This document shows, in pieces, positions 20,445 through 28,941 of a stretch of DNA of 64,000 bases (the stretch's first letter is position 1; every line of letters starts with the position of its first letter). Source of the DNA: DASYTH01 sp035942955. Lineage in GTDB: Bacteria > Actinomycetota > Actinomycetes > Mycobacteriales > Pseudonocardiaceae. The notes under the pieces were generated by a model. It was not told the origin of the DNA, did no database searches, and saw only the letters and a program-made list of their open reading frames with translations. Both the position numbers and the translations under genes were made by a program. The DNA lies in the NCBI RefSeq assembly GCF_035942955.1, contig NZ_DASZCQ010000075.1, positions 1 to 64,000 on the forward strand. Reading direction: 5' to 3'.

Positions 20445-21041
20445 CTAGCCCTGCGCATCGATCCCGCGCCGGTGGCGCCGGACGCTGTCCTCGACCAGGT
20501 CGAGCACCTGCTCGAGGTCGTCGGCCGGCAGCCCCATGGCCAGGTGCGACACCAGGCCCTCGAGGACCAACTCCAGAAACGAGGTGAGCACATCGATGTC
20601 GACGTCGGCCCGCAGCTTGCCCGCCTCGCGCTGGTTGATCAGCCGACGCCGGGTAGCGGCCGTGAGCTCCCTGGACCGCTCGGCCCAGCGCGCCCGGAAC
20701 TCGGGGTCGGTCCGCAGCCGGCGGGACACCTCCAGCCGGGTGCCGAGCCAGTCCGCGGACTCCTCACCGTCCTTTGTGGACAATAAATCGCGCATCACCT
20801 GGACCAGCCCGTGCCGCGCCACGACCTCCGCCATCCGGTGCGCCTCGTCCTCGGCCAGCGCCAGGAACAGCGACTCCTTGTCCCGGAAGTGGTGGAAGAT
20901 CGCGCCCCGGGACAGACCGGTGGCCTCCTCGAGCCGCCGGACCGTGGCGCCCTCGTAGCCGTGCCGGGCGAAGCAGGCGCGGGCGCCGTCGAGGATCTGG
21001 CGACGGCGCGCGTCGAGGTGATCTTGGCTGACCCGTGGCAC
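20445..21041 (-). CDS. acnR: TetR-family repressor AcnR
   Basis: Repressor (198 aa) closely resembling Corynebacterium AcnR, which represses aconitase. Shared blocks are GARACFARHGYEGATVRRL and GLSRGAIFHHFRDKESLFLA in the HTH, then RLEVSRRLRTDPEFRA. In corynebacteria and mycobacteria acnR lies next to acn; here acn is about 9 kb away at 29945-32767. A near-exact AcnR box lies 37 bp upstream (21078-21093) and another in the acn promoter, so the regulatory link seems kept. The GTG at 21041 is the start. Confidence 0.9.
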   Translation of the reverse strand: MPRVSQDHLDARRRQILDGARACFARHGYEGATVRRLEEATGLSRGAIFHHFRDKESLFLALAEDEAHRMAEVVARHGLVQVMRDLLSTKDGEESADWLGTRLEVSRRLRTDPEFRARWAERSRELTAATRRRLINQREAGKLRADVDIDVLTSFLELVLEGLVSHLAMGLPADDLEQVLDLVEDSVRRHRRGIDAQG

Positions 21042-21077
21042 GAGTCGATCGTGTCAGCACGCCTGACCGTGTGCAAT

Positions 21078-21093
21078 CCGTACGTACGTACTG
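21078..21093. promoter_or_regulatory. Predicted AcnR operator between acnR and the toxin-antitoxin pair
   Basis: CCGTACGTACGTACTG matches 12 of the 13 fixed positions in the AcnR consensus CAGNACNNNCGTACTG known from Corynebacterium, differing only at position 2. It lies 37 bp upstream of the acnR start and 23 bp upstream of the antitoxin start, so AcnR could control its own gene and the pair at 21116-21867. Confidence 0.75.
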
Positions 21094-21115
21094 GTGATCA
21101 GGGGAGGTGCCGCTC

Positions 21116-21367
21116 ATGGAGGCCCAGACCATCGGGTTCATCCTGGCCAGCGAGGACATCGCCGAGCTCGAGGAGCTGGTCGCGTACTTCGGGGCCGGCA
21201 ACCGCTCGGCCTACCTCAGGACGACGTTGAAGGTCATGCGCTCGGTCATGCTCGCCGAGGAGCTGCGGGAGCTGCAGGCCTACGGGGAGGGCCGGCTGGC
21301 GGACCAGGTGATGACCGTTGACGACGTCACCGAGATCACTCGACGGGTGCTCAAGGGCCTGGGGTGA
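21116..21367 (+). CDS. Putative antitoxin of a PIN toxin pair
   Basis: An 83-aa acidic, helical protein. The segment NRSAYLRTTLKVMRSVML looks like a ribbon-helix-helix or coiled helical antitoxin core, but I do not recognise the family. The ATG at 21116 follows GGGGAGG with 8-base spacing. It overlaps the downstream PIN gene by 4 bases (GTGA), the usual arrangement for a translationally coupled antitoxin-toxin pair. The promoter region contains a predicted AcnR operator. Confidence 0.65.
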   Translation: MEAQTIGFILASEDIAELEELVAYFGAGNRSAYLRTTLKVMRSVMLAEELRELQAYGEGRLADQVMTVDDVTEITRRVLKGLG

Positions 21368-21867
21368 AACCAGCGATCCCGGTCGTCTTCGACGTCAACG
21401 TCCTGGTCGGGGCCGTTGCCGGGGGCAGCAGCCCGTTCCACTCGTGGCCGTCGCCGCCCCGGCTGTCCGGCAACGCCTGCGCGGACTGCCTCGGCATTGT
21501 GGTCGACGCCGCGGTGTTCGCGCTGTGGCTGTCGCCGCGCCTGCTCGACAACGCCGGCAACGTGCTGGCCGAGGGGCTCGGCTGGGCACAGGAGCGGATC
21601 GACCAGTTCACCGGCGCGCTGACCCGGATCGCCGAGCACAGCGGCGGTCAGATCGTCACCCCGGCGGCGACCGTCGCGGACTGCCCGGACTGGGAGCACA
21701 ACCGCCTGCTCGACCTGGCGACCGAGGTCGGCGCCCTGCTGATCGTGTCCAACGACATCGAGCTGACCGCGATGTCCCCCTGGCGCGGCACCCCGATCCT
21801 GCTGCCGCACGAGTTCACCGCGAAGGTCGACATCATGCGCCGCCACCGCCGCCCGAGAAGCAGGTAG
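21364..21867 (+). CDS. PIN-domain putative toxin RNase
   Basis: A 167-aa PIN-domain protein, probably a magnesium-dependent RNase. Acidic residues are in place: D10 in VVFDVNVLV, E70, D117 in NRLLDLATEVGA, and D131 in IVSNDIEL. It resembles the COG1569-type PIN group more than classic VapC, and has an extra stretch around residues 20-50. The start GTG overlaps the antitoxin stop. Pairing with the small upstream gene is inferred from overlap and size. Confidence 0.75.
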   Translation: MKPAIPVVFDVNVLVGAVAGGSSPFHSWPSPPRLSGNACADCLGIVVDAAVFALWLSPRLLDNAGNVLAEGLGWAQERIDQFTGALTRIAEHSGGQIVTPAATVADCPDWEHNRLLDLATEVGALLIVSNDIELTAMSPWRGTPILLPHEFTAKVDIMRRHRRPRSR

Positions 21868-22007
21868 GCCCGCGGCGAGTCGTATGCCGCGGCAACCGAG
21901 TCGGACGGCGCACGTGGTCCACCGACCAGGCGAGCACGCTCGCGACCGGAAACTGTCGGCCGGCGCGTGTAGGTTCGAATTTGATCCCTGGGAGGGGGTG
22001 TAGGTCG

Positions 22008-23255
22008 GTGACCGCTGTTCATCGCGCGGACATCGCCGAGCCCGAGCGCCGGCGACTCCGCGACCGCGTCGAGGCGGAAGCGTATGTCGCTTCGGTCTGT
22101 TTCAAGCACGGACCACCGCGGCTCCTCGGCGTCGAGCTGGAATGGACCGTCCACCACGAGGACGATCCCCGGCGGCCCCTCGACGCCGCGCACCTCGCCG
22201 CCGCGCTCGGCGCCCACGCGCCGCGCACGCTCGTTCCCGACAGTCCACAGCTCCCGCTTCCCGCAGGCTCTCCGTTGAGTCTTGAGCCCGGGGGGCAGGT
22301 TGAGGTTTCCTCTCTTCCCCACGCCAGCCTGGCCGAGCTGTTCGCCAGCGTCACGGCCGACATCGGCGCGCTCGCCGAGCTGCTGTCCGCGGCCGGCCTC
22401 GTGCTCGGCCAGCGCGGCACCGATCCCTACCGGTTCCCGCGCCGCCTGCTGGACACCCCGCGCTACTCGGCCATGGAGCGGGCGTTCGCCCCGATCGGCC
22501 CGCACGGCATCACGATGATGTGCTGCACGGCCGCGCTGCAGGTGTGCGTGGACGCCGGGCAGCCGGAGACCGTGGCCAGCAGGTGGGCCGCGGTCAGCGC
22601 ACTGGGGCCGGTGCTGGCGGCGGTGTTCGCCAACTCGCCCGACCTCGCCGGCCGCCCCACCGGGTGGGCGTCGGCCCGGCTGCGCTCGGTCCTCGGCGTC
22701 GACCCGGTCCGCAGCAGCCCGTCGGAGATCACCGCCGATCCGGTCGCCGACTGGTCCCGCCGGGTGCTGGACACGCCGCTGCTGTGCGTGCGCGGGCCGG
22801 GCGACTGCTGGGACGCGCCGCCGGGCATGACGTTCGCCGACTGGATGGCCGGCGGGTTGCCCGAGCCGCCCACCGTCGACGACCTGGCGTACCACGTGTC
22901 CACGCTGTTCACCCCGGTCCGCCCGCACGGCTACCTCGAGGTGCGCTACCTCGACGCGCAGCCGGGCATGGCCTGGGTGACGCCGACGGCGCTGCTGGCC
23001 GCGCTGATGTCGTCCCAGCGCACCGTCGACGCCGTCGTCGAGTTGTGCCTGCCGGTGGCCGACCGGTGGCTGCCGGCGGCCAGGCACGGCCTGGCGGACC
23101 CGCCGATCGCCGCCGCCGCGCGGCGCGTCGTCGAGCTCGGGATCCGGGCGCTGCCGGATACCGGCCTACCCGAGGAGGTTGCCGAGACGATCACTGCCGA
23201 CCTCGACCGCGTGCTGCTTCGGGCAGCCACGAACGGAAGGACGTCCAGAGCATGA
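22008..23255 (+). CDS. egtA: Glutamate-cysteine ligase EgtA
   Basis: First enzyme of ergothioneine synthesis as encoded here (415 aa). It joins glutamate and cysteine to give gamma-glutamylcysteine for EgtB. The GCS2-type motifs are GVELEWTVH (about residues 38-46) and RYLDAQPG, with HGITMMCCTAALQV in the middle. The GTG at 22008 follows GGGAGGGGG with about 8-base spacing; the frame is open further upstream but without support. It overlaps egtB by 4 bases (ATGA), so translation is coupled. Confidence 0.92.
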   Translation: MTAVHRADIAEPERRRLRDRVEAEAYVASVCFKHGPPRLLGVELEWTVHHEDDPRRPLDAAHLAAALGAHAPRTLVPDSPQLPLPAGSPLSLEPGGQVEVSSLPHASLAELFASVTADIGALAELLSAAGLVLGQRGTDPYRFPRRLLDTPRYSAMERAFAPIGPHGITMMCCTAALQVCVDAGQPETVASRWAAVSALGPVLAAVFANSPDLAGRPTGWASARLRSVLGVDPVRSSPSEITADPVADWSRRVLDTPLLCVRGPGDCWDAPPGMTFADWMAGGLPEPPTVDDLAYHVSTLFTPVRPHGYLEVRYLDAQPGMAWVTPTALLAALMSSQRTVDAVVELCLPVADRWLPAARHGLADPPIAAAARRVVELGIRALPDTGLPEEVAETITADLDRVLLRAATNGRTSRA

Positions 23256-24562
23256 CCGAAGCATTGCGCGAGCAGGTCGCGGCGCAGCTGCGCCGGGCGC
23301 GGGACCGCAGCGTCGGGCTGACCGACGCGGTCGACGACGACGATCTGGTACGTCAGCACTCAAGGCTGATGTCACCCCTGGTGTGGGATCTTGCCCATAT
23401 CGGCAACCAGGAGGAGCTGTGGCTGGTGCGTGACGTGGGCGGCCGCGAGCCGGTGCGCAGCGACATCGACGAGCTGTACGACGCGTTTCAGCACCCGCGC
23501 GCCGACCGGCCCCGGCTGCCGCTGCTGTCCCCGGCCGAGTCGCGCGGCTACGTCCGCGTGGTCCGGGACAAGGTGCTCGACGTGCTCGAGCGGGTCCCGC
23601 TGGAGGGCCGCCGGCTGGTGGACAACGGCTTCGCCTTCGGCATGATCGCCCAGCACGAGCAGCAGCACGACGAGACCATGCTGGCCACCCATCAGCTGCG
23701 GGTGGGGCCGCCGGTGCTGTCCGCCCCGCCGCCGCCGGCCGCCGCGGGCGCCCCGGCGCGCTCCGAGGTGCTGGTGCCGGGCGGCACGTTCACCATGGGC
23801 ACCTCGACCGAGCCGTGGGCGCTGGACAACGAGCGGCCGGCGCACGAGGTCCACGTCGACCCGTACTTCATCGACACCGCACCGGTGACCAACGCCGGCT
23901 ACGCCGCCTTCATCGCCGATGGCGGGTACGACGACCCCCGGTGGTGGAGCGAGGCCGGCTGGGCGTACCGCAAGCACGCCGACCTGACCGCTCCGCGGTT
24001 CTGGCAACGCGACGGGGACGGCTGGCTGCGCACCCGGTTCGGCGTGGTCGAGCCGATCCGGCCGGACGAGCCGGTGGTGCACGTGTGCCAGTACGAGGCC
24101 AGCGCGTACGCGGCGTGGGCCGGCAAGCGGCTGCCAACCGAGGCGGAGTGGGAGATGGCCGCCCGGTTCGACCCGGCAACCGGTCGCTCCCGCCGATTCC
24201 CTTGGGGCGACGAGGATCCCGGGCCCGAGCACGCCAACCTCGGCCAGCGCCACCTGCATCCGGCGCCGGTGGGCGCCTACCCGGCCGGCGCGTCCCCGCT
24301 CGGCGTGCACCAGCTCATCGGCGACGTGTGGGAGTGGACGAGCACCGATTTCACCGGCTACCCGGGGTTCGTCGCCTTCCCGTACCGGGAGTACTCCGAG
24401 GTGTTCTTCGGCAGCGAGTACAAGGTGCTGCGCGGCGGCTCGTTCGGCACCGACCCGGTGGCCTGCCGCGGCACGTTCCGCAACTGGGACTACCCGATCC
24501 GCCGGCAGATCTTCGCCGGCTTCCGGTGCGCGCGCGACGCCGCGCCGGACGAGGCAGGGTGA
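23252..24562 (+). CDS. egtB: Hercynylcysteine sulfoxide synthase EgtB
   Basis: Non-haem iron enzyme (436 aa) that joins gamma-glutamylcysteine to hercynine with oxygen. The iron ligands are visible in an N-terminal DinB-like domain: H49 (AHIGNQEE) plus H135 and H139 (QHEQQHDE). The C-terminal FGE-sulfatase domain (about residues 165-430) ends in RGGSFGTD and GFRCARD. The ATG overlaps the egtA stop. It is followed after 13 bp by the EgtC-EgtD gene. Confidence 0.95.
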   Translation: MTEALREQVAAQLRRARDRSVGLTDAVDDDDLVRQHSRLMSPLVWDLAHIGNQEELWLVRDVGGREPVRSDIDELYDAFQHPRADRPRLPLLSPAESRGYVRVVRDKVLDVLERVPLEGRRLVDNGFAFGMIAQHEQQHDETMLATHQLRVGPPVLSAPPPPAAAGAPARSEVLVPGGTFTMGTSTEPWALDNERPAHEVHVDPYFIDTAPVTNAGYAAFIADGGYDDPRWWSEAGWAYRKHADLTAPRFWQRDGDGWLRTRFGVVEPIRPDEPVVHVCQYEASAYAAWAGKRLPTEAEWEMAARFDPATGRSRRFPWGDEDPGPEHANLGQRHLHPAPVGAYPAGASPLGVHQLIGDVWEWTSTDFTGYPGFVAFPYREYSEVFFGSEYKVLRGGSFGTDPVACRGTFRNWDYPIRRQIFAGFRCARDAAPDEAG

Positions 24563-24575
24563 GGAGGGTTCGCCG

Positions 24576-26333
24576 GTGTGCCGGCATCTTGCTTATCTCG
24601 GGCCGCGGGTGACGCTGCCCGAGCTGCTGTTCGACAAGCCGCACTCGTTGCTGCGGCAGACCTGGGCGCCGTCCGACATGCGTGGCGGTGGGACGGTCAA
24701 TGTGGACGGGTTCGGTGTCGGCTGGTATCCGGACGCGGCCGCCGAGCCGGTCCGCTACCGCCGTTCGGTTCCCATGTGGACGGACGAGGCGTTCGCGTCG
24801 GTGGCCGGCGCCGCGTCGAGCACCGCGGTGCTGGCCGCGGTCCGCTCGGCCACGGTCGGCATGCCGGCGACCGACGGCGCGTGCGCGCCGTTCGCCGAGG
24901 ATTCCTGGCTGTTCAGCCATAACGGGATGATCCTCGGCTGGCCGGAGAGCGTCGCCGGGTTGGCCGAGCGGCTGCCGGTGGTGGACCTGCTGACGCTGGA
25001 CGCCCCGACCGACAGCGCGCTGCTCTGGGCGCTGGTGCGCGACCGGCTGCGCGCCGGCGAGCCGGTCGACGCGGTGGTCGCCGCGGTGGCGCTGGAGATC
25101 GCCGAGATCGCCCCTGGCTCCCGGCTCAACCTCCTGCTCACCGACGGCCGGACGCTGGTCGCGACCACCTGGTGGCACTCGCTGTCGCTGCTGTGCACAC
25201 CGGACGCGGTGGTGGTGTCCTCCGAGCCGTGGGACGACGATCCCCGCTGGTCGCTTGTGGACGATAGGCGGCTGGTCGTGGCGTCGCTCGGCGAGGACGG
25301 GCGGCCCCGGGTCGACGTGCGGCCGCTGGCGTCCGGGTCGACCGACGCGCACGTCCGGACGCCCGAGCCGGTCATCGAGGTGCACCTGGCCGAGGGCCAC
25401 GCCGCGCGGTCGCTGGCCGCCGACGTCCGCGCCGGGCTCACCGCCACGCCGAAGTCGTTGCCGCCCAAGTGGTTCTACGACGCGTACGGCAGCGAGCTGT
25501 TCGAGCGGATCACCCGGCTGGACGAGTACTACCCGACGAGGGCCGAGCGGGAGATCCTGGCCGCGCGGGCCCCGGAGATCGCCAGGCGGACCTCGGCGCA
25601 CACCCTGGTCGAGCTCGGCTCCGGCTCCTCGGAGAAGACCAGGCTGCTGCTGGATGCCATGCGGGGCAACGCAACCCTGCGCCAGATCGTCGCGCTGGAC
25701 GTGTCCGAGACCGCGCTGCGGGAGGCGTCGGCTGCGCTGCACGCGGAGTACCCGTCGGCCGCGGTGCACGGCGTGGTCGGCGACTTCACCGAGCATCTCG
25801 GGCTGCTGCCCGGCGAGCCGCCGCGGCTGGTGGCGTTCCTCGGCGGGACGATCGGCAACCTGCTGCCGGACGAGCGGGCCAAGTTCCTCGGCTCGGTGCG
25901 CGACGTGCTGCAGCCGGGGGAGTGGCTGCTGCTCGGCACCGACGTGGTCAAGGACCGCGACGTCCTGGTCCGCGCCTACGACGACGCGGCCGGGGTGACC
26001 GCCGAGTTCAACCGCAACGTGCTGCGGGTGCTCAACCGCGAGCTGTCCGCTGACTTCGACGTCGACGCGTTCACCCACGTCGCGCTGTGGGACGCCGACA
26101 ACGAGTGGATCGAGATGCGGCTGCGCGCCGACCGGGCCATGCGGGTGCACATTCCGGCCCTTGCGCTGGAGGTGGAGTTCGCCGAGGGAGAGGAGCTGCG
26201 CACGGAGATCTCCGCCAAGTTCCGGCGGGACGCGATCGGGCGGGAGCTGGCCGACGCCGGTTTCGACATGCAGCAGTGGTGGACCGACTCCGAAGGCCGG
26301 TTCGGGGTCTCGCTGTCCAGGGCGTCCGACTAG
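24576..26333 (+). CDS. egtCD: EgtC-EgtD fusion: gamma-glutamyl-hercynylcysteine sulfoxide amidohydrolase and histidine N-methyltransferase
   Basis: One uninterrupted 585-aa frame covers two ergothioneine enzymes that are separate proteins in mycobacteria. Residues 1 to about 250 are EgtC, a class II glutamine-amidotransferase fold with Cys2 (MCRHLAYLGP), DGFGVGWY and FSHNG. Residues about 265-585 are EgtD, with EVHL, GLTATPKSLPPKWFYDAYG, LVELGSGSSEKT and FLGGTIGNLLPDER. Both parts are full length. No ATG lies between them; in-frame GTGs at 25317 and 25380 lack good ribosome sites. The start GTG at 24576 follows GAGGAGGG. egtE is absent. Confidence 0.9.
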   Translation: MCRHLAYLGPRVTLPELLFDKPHSLLRQTWAPSDMRGGGTVNVDGFGVGWYPDAAAEPVRYRRSVPMWTDEAFASVAGAASSTAVLAAVRSATVGMPATDGACAPFAEDSWLFSHNGMILGWPESVAGLAERLPVVDLLTLDAPTDSALLWALVRDRLRAGEPVDAVVAAVALEIAEIAPGSRLNLLLTDGRTLVATTWWHSLSLLCTPDAVVVSSEPWDDDPRWSLVDDRRLVVASLGEDGRPRVDVRPLASGSTDAHVRTPEPVIEVHLAEGHAARSLAADVRAGLTATPKSLPPKWFYDAYGSELFERITRLDEYYPTRAEREILAARAPEIARRTSAHTLVELGSGSSEKTRLLLDAMRGNATLRQIVALDVSETALREASAALHAEYPSAAVHGVVGDFTEHLGLLPGEPPRLVAFLGGTIGNLLPDERAKFLGSVRDVLQPGEWLLLGTDVVKDRDVLVRAYDDAAGVTAEFNRNVLRVLNRELSADFDVDAFTHVALWDADNEWIEMRLRADRAMRVHIPALALEVEFAEGEELRTEISAKFRRDAIGRELADAGFDMQQWWTDSEGRFGVSLSRASD

Positions 26334-26711
26334 ATGATCGGACGCCTGCAGTGCGTGGTGCTCGACTGCCCCGATCCGCTCAAGCTGGCCCAGTTCTACC
26401 GGTCGCTGCTGGGCGGCGCGGTCAACAAGCCGGATCGGCGGTGGGCCCTGAGCCGCGACTGGGCCACGCTGCACACGGAATCGGGGCTGGTGCTGGCCTT
26501 CCAACGGGCCACCGACTACCGGCCACCCCGGTGGCCCGATCCCGCGCACCCGCAACAGTTCCACCTCGACATCGACGTGGACGACCTCGACGAGGCGCAC
26601 GCGCTGGTGATCGAGTTCGGCGCCACCCTGCTCGACGACGGGGGCGGGGGGCGCGGCTGGCGCGTCTACGCCGACCCCGCGGGACACCCGTTCTGCCTGG
26701 TCGGTCGCTGA
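26334..26711 (+). CDS. VOC-superfamily (glyoxalase-like) protein
   Basis: A 125-aa protein of the VOC fold, related to the Glyoxalase_6 group. It begins RLQCVVLDCPDPLKLAQFY and ends YADPAGHPFCLVG, both typical of this family. Its ATG abuts the egtCD stop codon (TAG ATG), so it is read with the ergothioneine operon. A role in that pathway is not known. Metal-binding positions are only partly kept, so it may be a binding or resistance protein rather than an enzyme. Confidence 0.85.
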   Translation: MIGRLQCVVLDCPDPLKLAQFYRSLLGGAVNKPDRRWALSRDWATLHTESGLVLAFQRATDYRPPRWPDPAHPQQFHLDIDVDDLDEAHALVIEFGATLLDDGGGGRGWRVYADPAGHPFCLVGR

Positions 26712-26722
26712 CCTTGTGTCGA

Positions 26723-26749
26723 TGAGACGGCAGCCGTATCGTCGTCTCA
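26723..26749. promoter_or_regulatory. Inverted repeat before the TetR/P450 pair
   Basis: Arms TGAGACG (26723-26729) and CGTCTCA (26743-26749) are perfect, with a 13-bp spacer. The right arm ends one base before the ATG of the TetR gene. This is a likely operator for that regulator and implies that the mRNA starts at or next to the ATG. Confidence 0.6.
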
Positions 26750-26750
26750 C

Positions 26751-27374
26751 ATGGGAGGCAGTCGGCTGCTCGACCGGGTCCGCGGGGCCGGGGCCGAGCC
26801 GGACGACACCGTCCGGCAGATCCTCGACGCGGCCGTGGCCACGTTCCAGAACCTCGGCATCCGGCGCACCACGATGGACGACATCGCCAGGGCGGCCAGG
26901 CTCGGCCGGGCCACGGTCTACCGCCGGTTCCCGCAGAAGGGCGACCTGGTGCGGGCGGCGCTGCTGCACGAGCTGCGCCGCTTCCTCGCCGAGCTGGACC
27001 GCGCCATCGCCGGCGCGCCGACCGTGCGCGAGCGGCTGGTCGAGGGGTTCGTCGCCGGGGTCAGCGGAATCCGGGAGCACCCGCTGCTGAGCCGGTTGCT
27101 GGCCACCGAGCCGAACGACGTGCTGCCGTACCTCACCGTCGACGGCGGGCCGATCGTCGCCGCGGCCCGCGCCTACCTGGCCGAGCACATCCGCGACGGC
27201 ATCGCGGCCGGCGAGGTGACCGTGGCCGATCCCGACCAGACGGCCGAGATCATGGCCCGGATCGCGCACTCGATGGTGCTCACCCCGGCCGGGGTTCTAC
27301 CGGTCGCCGACGACGAGCCGACCAGGGCGATGGCCCGCACCCAGATCGACGCCCTGCTGCACCACAACGGTTAA
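26751..27374 (+). CDS. TetR-family regulator of the adjacent P450
   Basis: Repressor (207 aa) with an N-terminal HTH (about residues 20-70; LGIRRTTMDDIARAARLGR and ATVYRRFPQKGDLV) and a ligand domain of the type often beside P450 genes (FVAGVSGIREHPLLSRLL). The ATG at 26751 has no upstream ribosome site and directly follows an inverted repeat, so the transcript may be leaderless. The downstream P450 starts 16 bp after its stop. The same pairing is seen in M. tuberculosis Rv3058c-Rv3059. Confidence 0.88.
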   Translation: MGGSRLLDRVRGAGAEPDDTVRQILDAAVATFQNLGIRRTTMDDIARAARLGRATVYRRFPQKGDLVRAALLHELRRFLAELDRAIAGAPTVRERLVEGFVAGVSGIREHPLLSRLLATEPNDVLPYLTVDGGPIVAAARAYLAEHIRDGIAAGEVTVADPDQTAEIMARIAHSMVLTPAGVLPVADDEPTRAMARTQIDALLHHNG

Positions 27375-27390
27375 CGCGAGGAGGCCCGCC

Positions 27391-28839
27391 ATGGTCGCCG
27401 TGTCCCAACCCGCCACCCGGGTGGAGAACTCGCGCCTGGTCGACATCCCCACCGACGGCCTGGTCGACCGGCTGCTGCGGCACATCCCGGAGCGACCCGC
27501 CGACCTGGCCGCGCCGCCACCGGGCAGCGGGCTCAAGCCCGTCCCCGGCGAGCGCGGCCTGCCATGGCTCGGGCACAGCCTGGAGGCGCTGCGCTACGGT
27601 CCCGCCTTCGAGCAGCTCAAGTACCGCCAGCTCGGGCCGGTCCTCTGGGGACGGATGTTCGGCATCCCGATGGTCCACGTCGCCGGCCCGGACGCGCTGC
27701 AGGACGTGTACACCAACAAGGACAAGGCGTTCGGGCACGGGTGGGACTTCCTCATCGGCCCGTTCTTCCGGCGTGGCCTGATGCTGATGGACTTCGACGA
27801 GCACCTGTTCCACCGCCGGGTCATGCAGGAGGCGTTCACCAGGCCGCGGCTGGCCGGCTACTTCGACACGATCACCGGCCTGGCCGACACGGCGATCCGG
27901 CGCTGGCCCCGGCTCACCCGGTTCCCGCTCTACCCGACGGTCAAACGGCTGTCCTTGAGCATCGCCACCGACGTGTTCATGGCCGCCCCGGTCGAGGCCG
28001 AGCGGCGGCGGCTGGCCAAGGCCTTCGTGCAGTGCACCCATGCCGGATCGGCGATCCTGCGCTTCCCCGTCCCGGGTGGACGGTGGCTGGCCGGGCTGCG
28101 CGGCCGCAAGGTGCTCGAGGACTACTTCGCCCGCATGCTGCCGGCCAAGCGGGCCAGCGTGGACGACGACCTGTTCTCCGCGCTGTGCCACGCCGAGACC
28201 GAGGACGGCGAGCGGTTCAGCGATGCCGATGTGATCAACCACATGATCTTCCTGATCATGGCCGCGCACGACACGTCCAGCGTCACCGTCACGGCGGCCG
28301 CCTACTACCTCGGCAAGCACCCGGAGTGGCAGGAGCGCGCCCGCGCCGAGTCGCTGGCCCGCGGGGACCGGCCGCTGGACCTGCGCGGCCTCAACGACCT
28401 CGGCGCGCTCGACCTGGTGATCAAGGAGACGCTGCGCCTTGTGCCGCCCGTCCCCGGACCGTTCCGCAAGGCGGTGCGCGACACCGACATCCTCGGGCAC
28501 TACATTCCCGCCGGCACCATGCTCATCCTCGGCACCTGGGTCAATCACCTGCTGCCCGAGTACTGGACCGACCCGCTGCGGTTCGACCCCGAGCGGTTCG
28601 CCGAGCCGCGCCGCGAGGACAAGCGGCACCGCTTCGCCTGGCTGCCGTTCGGCGGCGGGGTGCACAAGTGCATCGGCATGCACTTCGGCATGCTCGAGGT
28701 CAAGACCGTGCTCGACGCCATGCTGCGGCACTTCCGGTGGAGCTTCCCCGACGACTACGAGGTGCCGTGGGGCTTCACCTCGCTGCCGTTCCCCAAGGAC
28801 GACCTGCCGATCACACTGTTCCGCCTCTCCGGGCTCTAA
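27391..28839 (+). CDS. Cytochrome P450, CYP136-like
   Basis: Haem monooxygenase (482 aa). The I-helix motif AAHDTSS (291-297), the ExxR motif ETLR (346-349) and the haem loop FGGGVHKCIG with C427 are all present. Blocks such as APPPGSGLKPV, GPFFRRGLMLMDFDEH and FSDADVINHMIFLIMAAHD resemble mycobacterial CYP136, which points to a sterol, terpene or lipid substrate. The ATG follows GAGGAGG. The final residues LFRLSGL are encoded by a dispersed repeat that begins at 28812, so the natural C-terminus has probably been replaced. No ferredoxin gene is adjacent. Confidence 0.93.
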   Translation: MVAVSQPATRVENSRLVDIPTDGLVDRLLRHIPERPADLAAPPPGSGLKPVPGERGLPWLGHSLEALRYGPAFEQLKYRQLGPVLWGRMFGIPMVHVAGPDALQDVYTNKDKAFGHGWDFLIGPFFRRGLMLMDFDEHLFHRRVMQEAFTRPRLAGYFDTITGLADTAIRRWPRLTRFPLYPTVKRLSLSIATDVFMAAPVEAERRRLAKAFVQCTHAGSAILRFPVPGGRWLAGLRGRKVLEDYFARMLPAKRASVDDDLFSALCHAETEDGERFSDADVINHMIFLIMAAHDTSSVTVTAAAYYLGKHPEWQERARAESLARGDRPLDLRGLNDLGALDLVIKETLRLVPPVPGPFRKAVRDTDILGHYIPAGTMLILGTWVNHLLPEYWTDPLRFDPERFAEPRREDKRHRFAWLPFGGGVHKCIGMHFGMLEVKTVLDAMLRHFRWSFPDDYEVPWGFTSLPFPKDDLPITLFRLSGL

Positions 28840-28927
28840 TGCGGTCGTTGCGTTCCAGCGGATGGTGCGGTCGTCGGGTTGATTGTGGCTGGTTGCCGTC
28901 ACGGTCCCCTGAGGTTCCGTTGGCCGG
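28812..28927. repeat. Dispersed 116-bp repeat, copy 1
   Basis: Matches 62421-62535 at about 84 percent by hand alignment, with one gap. Both copies begin CACAC-(T/A)-GTTCCGCCTCTCCGGG and end near GTTGRYCGG. This copy supplies the last seven codons of the P450 gene and the gap before the TSUP gene. No transposase is nearby. Confidence 0.8.
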
Positions 28928-28941
28928 ACCAAGACCTCACG

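Noticed and set aside
26334..28839. Natural-product gene cluster around the P450
   Set aside because: There are no PKS, NRPS, terpene synthase or tailoring partners; the P450 and TetR pair match the CYP136 arrangement instead.
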